A stretch of DNA of 22,220 nt from an uncultured Prevotella sp. (GCA_937901345.1 CALCHM010000013.1:1-22220); one strand, 5' to 3'. Shown: positions 15,585-22,220, numbered from the stretch's first letter. The notes: a model not told the origin generated them from the letters alone. Translations and numbers: made by a program.

Positions 15585-16049
15585 ATGACTCACGAAGATA
15601 GAATAGCGCGCGCTGTTGCGCTTTTTAAGAGCGGTTATAACTGTTCGCAAGCTGTTGTCGCAGCTTTTGCTGACCTTTATGGTTTTACTGACGAACAAGC
15701 CTTCAAGATGGCGGCATCATTTGGTGGCGGCATCGGACGGATGCGTCAAACTTGTGGTGCGGCATGCGGTCTCTTCTTGCTTGCCGGTCTTGACACTGGC
15801 GCCACAGAAGGTAGCGACAATGAGGGGAAGTCATACAATTATAAGGTGGTACAAGAACTTGCCGAAAAGTTCCGACAGGAGAATGGATCGCTCATCTGCT
15901 CCGAACTCCTCGGCCTCAGCAAACAAGAACCCACACCACATCAGGCAGAAGTGCGCACTCCCGAATATTACAAGAAGCGTCCATGCGCCATGATGGTGGA
16001 AACGGCGGCACGCATATTTGCCGAATATTTAGAAGGTAAAAACGCTTAA
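15585..16049 (+). CDS. C_GCAxxG_C_C family protein
   Basis: A 154-residue cytoplasmic protein of the small cysteine-motif family that includes putative redox-active proteins. The motif cysteines are all visible: C20 (SGYNCSQAV), CGAACG at 57-62 after the glycine-rich FGGGIGRMRQ, C105 (LICSELLG) and C134 (RPCAMMV). Pairs of spaced cysteines suggest thiol redox chemistry or metal binding, but the function of the family is not established. I chose the ATG at 15585 because the upstream extension to a TTG at 15468 contains the predicted promoter. The glycosyltransferase gene begins 20 nt later, so the two probably form an operon. Confidence 0.9.
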   Translation: MTHEDRIARAVALFKSGYNCSQAVVAAFADLYGFTDEQAFKMAASFGGGIGRMRQTCGAACGLFLLAGLDTGATEGSDNEGKSYNYKVVQELAEKFRQENGSLICSELLGLSKQEPTPHQAEVRTPEYYKKRPCAMMVETAARIFAEYLEGKNA

Positions 16050-16069
16050 TCGCCAGCCACTCCAATAGC

Positions 16070-17167
16070 ATGAAGATTCTTTTGCTAGGCGATTACAGTA
16101 ACGTGCATGCCACACTTGCCGAAGGACTCCGCCAACTGGGACATGAAGTTACCGTGGCGAGTGATGGCGACGAATGGAAAAACTACCCTCGCGACATCGA
16201 CTTTTACCGCGACTTAAATTGGGGGACGTGGAAAACGCTGCGCTACTTGTGGCATCTCGTTAAGGTATTCCGTAAGTTTCGCGGTTACGACGTCGTGCAA
16301 CTCATCAACCCCATATTCATCCCCCTCAAGGCGGAACGCATCATGCCCTTCTATAACTTCCTGCGGCGTTTCAACAAACGGGTGTTTCTCGGGGCTTTCG
16401 GCATGGACCACTATTGGGTGCAAGCAGGACTTGACTGCACCACCTTCCGCTACTCGGATTTCAACATGGGACTTGAAGTGCGCGAAAGCGACGAAAATGA
16501 CATCTGGATTCGCGAATGGTTGCGCGGAAAGAAAGGCGAACTCAACCAACGAATTGCAGCGGATTGCGACGGCATCATCGCAGGTCTCTATGAGTATTAC
16601 GCATCATACGCCCCACACTATGCCGACAAGATGACGTTCATCCCCTTCCCCATCCGTCCAAACAAGGAGGTAAAATTTTCCGAGCAGGTCCCCCAACGTG
16701 TGCGCTTCTTCATCGGCATTCAGAAACACCGTTCTGCCTATAAGGGCACAGACATCATGTTGCGCGCATTGGAACGTGTGGCGCAAGAACTGCCTGAAAA
16801 ATGCGAAATCGTACGCGTAGAGAGCGTACCCTTTGCTGAATATGTCCAACTGATGAACGGCAGCGACGTCATCCTCGACCAACTTTACAGTTACACACCC
16901 GCCATGAATGCCCTCGAAGCCATGGCGCGTGGACTCATCGTCGTGGGAGGTGCCGAACCCGAACATTACACCTTGATGAACGAACACAATCTGCAACCCA
17001 TCATTAACGTGCAACCCCAGGAGGAAAGCGTTTATCAAGCATTAAAGGAACTTGCTCTCCACCCCGAACGCATCCCGCAACTCAAGCGCGACAGCGTCAA
17101 CTACATCCTAAAACACCACGATTACATCAAGGTGGCGAAGCGCTATCTTGAGGTCTGGAGCAAGTAA
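16070..17167 (+). CDS. Glycosyltransferase, GT-B fold (GT4-like)
   Basis: A 365-residue cytoplasmic protein with no membrane segment. The N-terminus MKILLLGDYSNVHATLAEGLRQLGHEVTVAS is the first Rossmann half of a GT-B glycosyltransferase with its glycine-rich start and the LGHEV turn. In the C-terminal half, SYTPAMNALEAMARGLIVVGG (about residues 275-295) matches the ExxxxxxxE-type nucleotide-sugar-binding region, in the usual EAMA-G-VV form. It would transfer a sugar from an activated donor to a surface polysaccharide, lipid or other acceptor; donor and acceptor cannot be told from sequence. It follows the cysteine-motif protein by 20 nt. A strong inverted repeat lies 22 nt after its stop codon. 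Confidence 0.85.
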   Translation: MKILLLGDYSNVHATLAEGLRQLGHEVTVASDGDEWKNYPRDIDFYRDLNWGTWKTLRYLWHLVKVFRKFRGYDVVQLINPIFIPLKAERIMPFYNFLRRFNKRVFLGAFGMDHYWVQAGLDCTTFRYSDFNMGLEVRESDENDIWIREWLRGKKGELNQRIAADCDGIIAGLYEYYASYAPHYADKMTFIPFPIRPNKEVKFSEQVPQRVRFFIGIQKHRSAYKGTDIMLRALERVAQELPEKCEIVRVESVPFAEYVQLMNGSDVILDQLYSYTPAMNALEAMARGLIVVGGAEPEHYTLMNEHNLQPIINVQPQEESVYQALKELALHPERIPQLKRDSVNYILKHHDYIKVAKRYLEVWSK

Positions 17168-17188
17168 ACCAACCACCATCCAGTTCCC

Positions 17189-17257
17189 GTGAGGAGGAAA
17201 AGCAAAACACCGCATAAAGACCTGTGTCTGAATGCCAATTTTGCCTTTCCTCCTCAC
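17189..17257 (+). repeat. Long near-perfect inverted repeat after the glycosyltransferase gene
   Basis: GTGAGGAGGAAAAGCAAAA (17189-17207) and TTTTGCCTTTCCTCCTCAC (17239-17257) are complementary at 18 of 19 positions around a 31-nt loop. No T-run follows on either strand, so it is not a standard terminator. The nlpC-like gene promoter begins 6 bp after the right arm. It resembles the stem-loops at 7284-7345 and 8159-8213 in having a purine-rich left arm and a pyrimidine-rich right arm. Confidence 0.8.
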
Positions 17258-17262
17258 TATTA

Positions 17263-17294
17263 TTTGGTTATCTCAAAATAAATGCTTACTTTTG
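17263..17294 (+). promoter_or_regulatory. Promoter of the NlpC/P60 gene
   Basis: TTTG (17263-17266), a 20-bp spacer and TACTTTTG (17287-17294) match the Bacteroidetes consensus. Transcription would start near 17301, so the gene start must be the ATG at 17321 and not the upstream one at 17282. Confidence 0.8.
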
Positions 17295-17320
17295 CACCCT
17301 GTTTTAACCAAACCATCGAT

Positions 17321-17872
17321 ATGATTCGTTACATCTCCACCTTCATACTCTTTGTTCTCGCCGCAATACCTACGGCTCAGAACGGCATGCTCATACCCTA
17401 TGCAGAAGGTGGAATGTATGCAGAATACGAGGAACTCGCCAACGTTTCATCCCCTGAGATGGAAGAAGTCAAGCGCATTGCTACGGCAGACAATTTGATC
17501 AACACCGCACTTGAATTTCTCGGTGTGAAATATCGTTACGGTCAAAGTAGTCCCAACGGATTTGACTGTTCTGGTTTTACCATGTACGTGTTCAACCAAT
17601 CCAACATTCCACTCACACGCACCTCCGTATCGCAATTCCACGAGGGCGAAAAGGTTGAACGCATTGAAAACCTGAAGCGCGGCGACTTAGTATTCTTCGG
17701 CAGTCGCACCGCCACACGCTCCGTTGGGCATGTCGGCATCGTAACCGAAGTCGATAGCGCTGCTCACAATTTCAAATTCGTGCATGCCAGCAACCGAGGC
17801 ATTACGGTTAACAACTCAACCGATGCCTATTACAAGGCGCGATACATCGGAGCACGTCGCATCATCTACTAA
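17321..17872 (+). CDS. Secreted NlpC/P60 (C40) peptidoglycan hydrolase
   Basis: A 183-residue exported protein. Residues 1-19 form a signal peptide (MIRYISTFILFVLAAIPTA). The NlpC/P60 domain spans about 55-183: catalytic C83 in NGFDCSGF, H137 in SVGHVGIV and H155 in FVHASNRG complete the triad, after the typical lead LEFLGVKYRYGQSSPNG. Such enzymes cut peptide stems of peptidoglycan, usually between D-Glu and the diamino acid; the exact bond here is inferred from the family. The 17321 start is favoured because the upstream frame overlaps the promoter and would place 13 polar residues before the signal peptide. It is likely a single-gene transcript. Confidence 0.92.
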   Translation: MIRYISTFILFVLAAIPTAQNGMLIPYAEGGMYAEYEELANVSSPEMEEVKRIATADNLINTALEFLGVKYRYGQSSPNGFDCSGFTMYVFNQSNIPLTRTSVSQFHEGEKVERIENLKRGDLVFFGSRTATRSVGHVGIVTEVDSAAHNFKFVHASNRGITVNNSTDAYYKARYIGARRIIY

Positions 17873-18105
17873 TTTCAGAACATCTGAACATCAAACTGTA
17901 AACATTAAAAAATTAACCGCGTAATCACAACCATTACGCACATTTCTCAATAGAAAGGAGGGTCGTTTTATTACAATCATCACGCAAAGTAAGGTCACAG
18001 TTTTAATGAACTGCCTGAAAAGCACTTTAGGGTAACAAACACACCATGTTTAAACATGTTCGCCCTAATAAATTAGGCACTTACCCTAAAAATAAGTGTG
18101 CGAAA
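17873..18105. other. Palindrome-rich spacer between nlpC-like gene and rpsU
   Basis: No ordinary gene. From left to right: hairpin GCGTAAT/ATTACGC (17919-17925 and 17933-17939); AGAAAGGAGG (17952-17961), a ten-base complement of the 16S rRNA 3' end with no ATG in position; a small CAGTT/AACTG hairpin (17998-18013); and a nested structure in which TTTAGGGTAA (18026-18035) and TTACCCTAAA (18081-18090) are perfect inverted arms enclosing two further palindromes, CATGTTTAAACATG (18045-18058) and CCTAATAAATTAGG (18064-18077). All this precedes the rpsU promoter. It may be a small RNA, an nlpC 3' structure, or an operator field. Confidence 0.6.
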
Positions 18106-18136
18106 TTTGCTAAACAAAAAAATATGAGTAATTTTG
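18106..18136 (+). promoter_or_regulatory. rpsU promoter (Bacteroidetes consensus)
   Basis: TTTG (18106-18109), exactly 19 bp, then TAATTTTG (18129-18136): one of the best promoter matches in the window. The transcript would begin near 18143 and have a leader of about 70 nt that opens with a small hairpin, GGAAC/GTTCC (18150-18154 and 18161-18165). Confidence 0.88.
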
Positions 18137-18213
18137 CACCCTGCAAAGAGGAACCACCCTGTTCCCATTTGTTTACAGTAGTCAAATTTATAACAACTAA
18201 ATAACTTAAAACA

Positions 18214-18408
18214 ATGATTGTAGTACCCGTTAAGGAAGGCGAAAACATTGAACGCGCCCTCAAGAAGTTTAAGCGTAAATTCGAAAAGACTGGTGTTGTA
18301 AAGGAACTCCGTCGTCGTCAGCAATTTGACAAGCCTTCAGTTATGAAGCGTCTTGCTATGGAACACGCTATTTACGTGCAACAGTTGAAGACTCAGAACG
18401 AAGACTAA
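18214..18408 (+). CDS. rpsU: 30S ribosomal protein S21
   Basis: A 64-residue bS21, the usual Bacteroidota length. MIVVPVKEGENIERALKKFKR and KTGVVKELRRRQQFDKPS are the family landmarks; the C-terminal half is strongly basic. In Bacteroidota ribosomes bS21 helps to hide the 3' end of 16S rRNA, which explains why Shine-Dalgarno sites are rarely used. The region before this ATG is A-rich and has no GGAGG-like site. The gene has its own promoter and terminator and so is monocistronic; the recombinase and hibernation-factor genes that often follow rpsU in Bacteroides are not here. Confidence 0.97.
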   Translation: MIVVPVKEGENIERALKKFKRKFEKTGVVKELRRRQQFDKPSVMKRLAMEHAIYVQQLKTQNED

Positions 18409-18435
18409 TCCTTCGCACATTGTCAACAAAAACAT

Positions 18436-18471
18436 AAAGTCGTCCGAGGTCACCCCTCAGACGACTTTTTT
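18436..18471 (+). terminator. rpsU terminator
   Basis: AAAGTCGTC (18436-18444) pairs with GACGACTTT, and after a one-base mismatch GAGG pairs with CCTC around a short loop; TTTTTT ends the structure. It begins 28 nt after the rpsU stop codon. Confidence 0.9.
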
Positions 18472-18745
18472 GTTACGAGAAACGGAGAAAAGATGAAAGA
18501 CCATGCAGACGGTACATCCACTTGGCAGGTATGAACGCACGTGCATCCACAAATCCACGCAGCATTTTGAGTTGCTATTTTTGTGGATACCCCACGCTGA
18601 GTCTGTTTGTGGAAGAATCTTTGGTTCATCGTGATGTTATGAAGTCCCCATAGTTAGAATCCTCTTTCAACTTCCGAGTTCCCACGTTATTATCGCATAC
18701 ACTTTTTACGCGATAGGCATTTCACAACTTTTAAAGTGGCACATC
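18472..18745. other. Spacer between rpsU terminator and tamL promoter
   Basis: No gene recognised. It contains a 9-bp perfect inverted repeat ATCCACAAA/TTTGTGGAT (18545-18553 and 18580-18588) with an inner AGCA/TGCT stem, a further TTTGTGGA at 18606-18613, and a 6-bp hairpin TATCGC/GCGATA (18691-18696 and 18710-18715). Several of the ATCCACA/TGTGGAT words resemble DnaA boxes with one to three mismatches. Confidence 0.45.
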
Positions 18746-18775
18746 TTGCCATCTCGCAAGAATTCAGTAATTTCG
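18746..18775 (+). promoter_or_regulatory. Probable tamL promoter
   Basis: TTG (18746-18748), a 19-bp spacer and TAATTTCG (18768-18775), one base off TAnnTTTG. The implied leader is about 160 nt, in which no clear structure or Shine-Dalgarno is seen. Confidence 0.55.
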
Positions 18776-18944
18776 CACGCAAATGTCCGATACCACATCA
18801 TTTGATAGCGCATGTTAAGATGGTGAAATTCGAACTTCTAAACTCCACTCCATTTTGCGAATCCATAGTCTGCACAATATTCCTCTTTCTCTCATTAGGA
18901 AGTGTACCGCGAAAGTAGAAAGTGGTTCTAACCTCGAGTAAGTC

Positions 18945-21425
18945 ATGAGAAGTCTTATCCTCATTCTAATTGTTACGTATTCCCTTTGGTCGTGCTCCAC
19001 AACGAAATACTTGCCCGAGGGAGAACAACTTTATACGGGTATCTCCAAAATCAGTTTTGGAGAAGTGCCCGTGAAACCTTCGAAACGTCCGCATGCGCAG
19101 TCCGACTCGGTGGGAGTGATCACAGCTATCGACAATGCTGTACAGACTGTAGGCAACTTGTTTACGGGTGTAGAAAGTACAGACCGTTTACCTTCAGTAG
19201 ACTTGGTGCAACCTCAACCATCAGCAGACCAACAAGAAGACAAGAAGCGAGAGAAAACGTTGGCGCAGCATTTTGCTTTGGTTGAAGAGGAGTTGAACGC
19301 TGTGTTGAGTTATGCTCCCAACGGTGCGATATTCGGAAGTTCCACGATGCGCTCTCCGCTACAATTCCGCTTGCGCATTTACAATAGTTGTTTCGATTCC
19401 CATGGCGGAATTCGTCGTTGGTTGTTTAAACGATTTGCCGCAGAACCCATTCTGGTGAGTTCGGTTAATCCAGAGATGCGTTCGCAAATAGCCTTAAACA
19501 CCTTGCGCAATTACGGTTATTTTAATGGTCGCGTGAATTACGAAGTTCAAACGGCGAAAAATCCCAAGAAGGCGAAAATCGCTTATCATATTCATCCTGG
19601 TGAACCTTACTGTTACGACACCATTCGTTATGAGCGATTCACTCCCGACCTTGACAGTCTTATCCGTCTTGAACCTTGGGAAAGTCCGCTTCAACAAGGA
19701 AAATGCTTCAGTGCACAATCGCTTGTTGCCGAACAATCACGTCTGGAGCGCCTTTTTCGTGAAAACGGTTATTACTATTACACGGGCAGCAACATCACTT
19801 TTCTTGCAGACACCTTGATGCGCCAGCACCACGTGCAACTGAAGGTTATGCCCAAGGAGGGACTTTCCCCCATGGTGAATAAACCCTACCAAATTGGCAA
19901 TCTTTATGTTGCCTTACGCCGGAAGACCAGCGAACCCTTAGATAGTATTCTCACGTTGCGCACTACGACAGTACGCTATGGAGGCAAGAAACCCGCTGTG
20001 CGTCTAGGCGTTTTGCGCAGATCGATAGCCCATCGTCATGGAGAACGCTACAGTTTGACCAACCAGGAGAATACCTTTGAGAAGTTGGCACAGCTCAACG
20101 TGTTCAGCAGTGTAGACGTACGTTACATTCCTCGCGACACTGTTGGACGTGGTGATACGCTCGACATCTATGTTAATGCCATCTTAGACAAACGTTACGA
20201 CAGTTCGTTTGAGATGAATGCTACACTCAAGAGCAATGACCAAATAGGTCCAGGTTTGGCCTACAGTCTGTCCAAACGCAATGCTTTTGGAGGTGCCGAA
20301 AAGATCACGTGGAAGTTGTTTGGTTCCTACGAATGGCAGTTGGGTGGAACATCCGAAACCGATAAATCTTTGATGAACTCGTATGAAATGGGAACACAGT
20401 TGGCCATAGAATTGCCGCGATTTGTTGCTCCCTTTATCCATCGTCGCCATTTGCGCTTTCCCGCTGCCACGACCTTTTCCATCAATGGCGATTGGCAGAA
20501 CCGTGCAAAGTTCTTCCAACGTGCCACGGTAGGGTTGGGCATCACCTATGAATGGCGTAAGTATGGTAATGCGCTGCACGAGTTAAATGCTTTTAGTTTG
20601 GACTACAACAAACTCATCTCCACCACAGCAGCATTTGACACCATTCGCAACAATAATCCTGCGCTTTACGTAAGTATGCGCGACCAGTTTGTCCCTTCCG
20701 CTTCTTACACCTTTACGTATAACACCGCAGCACATCATCGCAATCCCATTTGGTTGCAACTATCCATTAAGGAAGCAGGGAATTTCACTTCTGCGATTTA
20801 TGCGCTTGCGGGAAGGTCATTCCGCGAGAAGGATAAGGAATTGTTCAACAATCCCTTTGCGCAATACTTAAAGGTGACCGCAGAATTCCACAATCATATT
20901 AAGATCAACAACCGCATGCTGTTTGCCTATCGTTTCTTTGGTGGTGTGGTTTACAGTTATGGCAACAGTTCCACGGCGCCTTATGCCGATCAGTTCTATG
21001 TGGGGGGTGCGAACAGTATCCGTGGTTTTACGGTTCGTGCACTCGGTCCTGGTAGTTATCGTGGCACGAATGTGAAGTATGCCTATATGGATCAGACGGG
21101 TGACGTGAAGTTAGAAGTGAATGCCGAACTTCGTGCGCGCCTCATGGGCGACCTTCACGGGGCCTTCTTTATCGATGCCGGAAATGTGTGGTTGTTACGT
21201 AAGGACGAACTTCGTCCAGGAGCTGAGTTCAGCAAGGCCTCGTTCAACAATGTCGCAGTAGGCACCGGTTTAGGTTTGCGTTATGACCTCGATTTTCTCG
21301 TGCTACGCTTTGACGTAGGTATGGCGTTGCATGCTCCTTATGAAACGGGCAAGAAGGGATGGTATAACATTCCCAAATTTGCTGACGGGTTGGCTTATAA
21401 CTTTGCCATTGGGTATCCTTTTTAG
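18945..21425 (+). CDS. tamL: Omp85-family outer-membrane lipoprotein TamL (BamA/TamA homologue)
   Basis: An 826-residue outer-membrane protein. The N-terminus is a lipoprotein signal with the lipobox LWSC (acylated C17), followed by STTKYLPEGEQLYTGI, the usual start of the Bacteroidota TamA variant called TamL. The middle part (about 60-440) should hold POTRA domains; NVFSSVDVRYIPRDTVGRGD looks like the end of a POTRA unit. The C-terminal half is the 16-strand barrel, with the Omp85 signature IRGF at 692-695 (GGANSIRGFTV) and a barrel-closing end YNFAIGYPF. It is expected to act with TamB in envelope assembly. No tamB follows it; tamB lies 4 kb away on the other strand. The ATG at 18945 is chosen because the signal peptide begins there. 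Confidence 0.92.
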   Translation: MRSLILILIVTYSLWSCSTTKYLPEGEQLYTGISKISFGEVPVKPSKRPHAQSDSVGVITAIDNAVQTVGNLFTGVESTDRLPSVDLVQPQPSADQQEDKKREKTLAQHFALVEEELNAVLSYAPNGAIFGSSTMRSPLQFRLRIYNSCFDSHGGIRRWLFKRFAAEPILVSSVNPEMRSQIALNTLRNYGYFNGRVNYEVQTAKNPKKAKIAYHIHPGEPYCYDTIRYERFTPDLDSLIRLEPWESPLQQGKCFSAQSLVAEQSRLERLFRENGYYYYTGSNITFLADTLMRQHHVQLKVMPKEGLSPMVNKPYQIGNLYVALRRKTSEPLDSILTLRTTTVRYGGKKPAVRLGVLRRSIAHRHGERYSLTNQENTFEKLAQLNVFSSVDVRYIPRDTVGRGDTLDIYVNAILDKRYDSSFEMNATLKSNDQIGPGLAYSLSKRNAFGGAEKITWKLFGSYEWQLGGTSETDKSLMNSYEMGTQLAIELPRFVAPFIHRRHLRFPAATTFSINGDWQNRAKFFQRATVGLGITYEWRKYGNALHELNAFSLDYNKLISTTAAFDTIRNNNPALYVSMRDQFVPSASYTFTYNTAAHHRNPIWLQLSIKEAGNFTSAIYALAGRSFREKDKELFNNPFAQYLKVTAEFHNHIKINNRMLFAYRFFGGVVYSYGNSSTAPYADQFYVGGANSIRGFTVRALGPGSYRGTNVKYAYMDQTGDVKLEVNAELRARLMGDLHGAFFIDAGNVWLLRKDELRPGAEFSKASFNNVAVGTGLGLRYDLDFLVLRFDVGMALHAPYETGKKGWYNIPKFADGLAYNFAIGYPF

Positions 21426-21436
21426 GGAGCATAGTA

Positions 21437-21499
21437 GTTCTAGAGTCTCTAGATTTTCTAGAATTTCTAGGATCTCTAGGTCTTCTAGGAATATCTGGG
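21437..21499 (+). repeat. 9-bp CTAG tandem repeat, seven copies, after tamL
   Basis: Units of 9 bp start at 21437, 21446, 21455, 21464, 21473, 21482 and 21491: for example TCTCTAGAT, TTTCTAGAA, TTTCTAGGA. Six carry CTAG, giving six CTAG words in 54 bp. Because CTAG is self-complementary the array is both a direct and an inverted repeat; TCTAGAGTCTCTAGA (21439-21453) is a ready hairpin. It begins 11 bp after the tamL stop codon and ends 49 bp before the next gene. A weak promoter-like TTG-N18-TAATTTTA lies between the array and that gene. Confidence 0.85.
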
Positions 21500-21548
21500 G
21501 ATGATTTATGCTTGCATGACTATTCTATCTTATAATTTTAACGAATAA

Positions 21549-22220
21549 ATGAAAAAGATTTTATCTCTTCTCCTTTGCCTTCTTGCAGGCTTTGGAACAG
21601 CGCATGCCGATGAGGGTATGTGGCTTTTAAAACTCATGAAGGAACAGCATCTTGCGGATTCCTTAAAGAAGGCGGGTTTGAAGTTAAAACCTGCGGAATT
21701 GTATTCAGAAACAGGTTCGTCACTCCGCGAGTGTATCGGTATTTTCGGTAATGGATGCACGGGTGAAATCGTTTCGGGCGAAGGCCTCGTACTTACCAAC
21801 AACCACTGCGGATTTAGTTACGTGCATGCCATGAGCACCATGGAACACAACTACCTTCAGGACGGTTATTTCGCCAAGAATCGCAGCGAAGAACTTCCCG
21901 TGCCCGATCTCGACTTCACCTTTGTAATTCGTGTGGTAGATGTGACTGCACAGGTCGATTCGGCAGCAGTTGCAAAGCAAGCGGATGTTTACACCGCCCA
22001 AAGTCAGAGTTTCTTGATTCCCCTCTCAGAAGAACTCTTTGCGAAGAGCGACCTCAAGGATAAGGCAGGCATGACCGTGCGCATCGTTCCTTACTTCGGA
22101 GGCAACCGTTTCTACATGTTCTATGAGCAAGTATTCTCAGATGTACGCCTCGTGGTCAATCCACCCCAGAACATTGCGCAGTTTGGTTTCAATCAGGACA
22201 ACTGGCTCTGGCGCCGCCAC
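21549..22220 (+). CDS. Family S46 dipeptidyl-peptidase (DPP7/DPP11 type), 5' part
   Basis: The first 224 codons; the gene runs off the right edge. Residues 1-20 are a signal peptide (MKKILSLLLCLLAGFGTAHA) followed by DEGMWLL, the usual mature start of S46 exopeptidases. These periplasmic serine peptidases remove dipeptides from peptides used as food by asaccharolytic or proteolytic Bacteroidales. Catalytic H86 is seen in TNNHCGFSYVH and a likely catalytic Asp at 217 in FGFNQDNWLWRRH, a motif commonly written FGGDTDNWxWPRH; the residues FN and the Arg before RH differ a little. GGNRFYMFYEQVFSDVRLV is also typical. The serine and the residue that sets DPP7 or DPP11 specificity lie outside the window, so the subtype is open. 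Confidence 0.93.
   Translation, partial: MKKILSLLLCLLAGFGTAHADEGMWLLKLMKEQHLADSLKKAGLKLKPAELYSETGSSLRECIGIFGNGCTGEIVSGEGLVLTNNHCGFSYVHAMSTMEHNYLQDGYFAKNRSEELPVPDLDFTFVIRVVDVTAQVDSAAVAKQADVYTAQSQSFLIPLSEELFAKSDLKDKAGMTVRIVPYFGGNRFYMFYEQVFSDVRLVVNPPQNIAQFGFNQDNWLWRRH

Overview
The window reads as chromosomal DNA of a Bacteroidota species, most likely order Bacteroidales and Prevotella-like. The signs are five close matches to the Bacteroidetes promoter pattern (TTTG or TTG/TTGG, 19-20 bp, TAnnTTTG), almost no Shine-Dalgarno sequences at gene starts, a lipoprotein form of the Omp85 protein TamA (TamL), a family S46 dipeptidyl-peptidase, and ribosomal protein sequences of Bacteroidales type. Coding DNA is moderate in GC; the long spacers are AT-rich. 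No phage, insertion sequence, CRISPR array or plasmid gene was seen.

Layout. (1) 1-1800, minus strand: the start of the S10 ribosomal protein operon, rplC-rplD-rplW-rplB, with its own promoter and a hairpin-bearing leader; rpsJ, the usual first gene, is missing. (2) 1801-2645: an AT-rich divergent spacer holding the leuA promoter, a terminator-like attenuator candidate and a 13-bp tandem repeat. (3) 2646-7284, plus: leuA-leuC-leuD-leuB, a complete set of leucine-specific enzymes. (4) 7376-9543, plus: a radical SAM protein and tilS, each preceded by a purine/pyrimidine stem-loop. (5) 9544-10258: two convergent terminators around a ~40-bp degenerate repeat. (6) 10259-14866, minus: tamB. (7) 14867-15584: tamB promoter, 18/19-bp tandem repeat, tRNA-Ser(GGA) with terminator and promoter. 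(8) 15585-17872, plus: a C_GCAxxG_C_C redox-type protein, a glycosyltransferase and a secreted NlpC/P60 hydrolase. (9) 18214-18408: rpsU with a good promoter and terminator, preceded by a palindrome-rich segment. (10) 18945-22220, plus: tamL, a 9-bp CTAG tandem repeat, and the first 224 codons of an S46 peptidase.

How the parts work together. LeuA, LeuCD and LeuB convert 2-ketoisovalerate to the leucine precursor 2-ketoisocaproate. TamL and TamB are the two halves of an envelope translocation/assembly module but lie about 4 kb apart on opposite strands. The ribosomal genes, tRNA-Ser, TilS and S21 are translation genes that have lost some of the neighbours usual in Bacteroides.

No new multi-gene system is evident. 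The most unusual signal is in the spacers: four of the long spacers each carry a different degenerate tandem repeat (units of 13, ~40, 18/19 and 9 bp), and the spacer before rpsU holds a nested palindrome structure and an orphan, near-perfect anti-SD complement.
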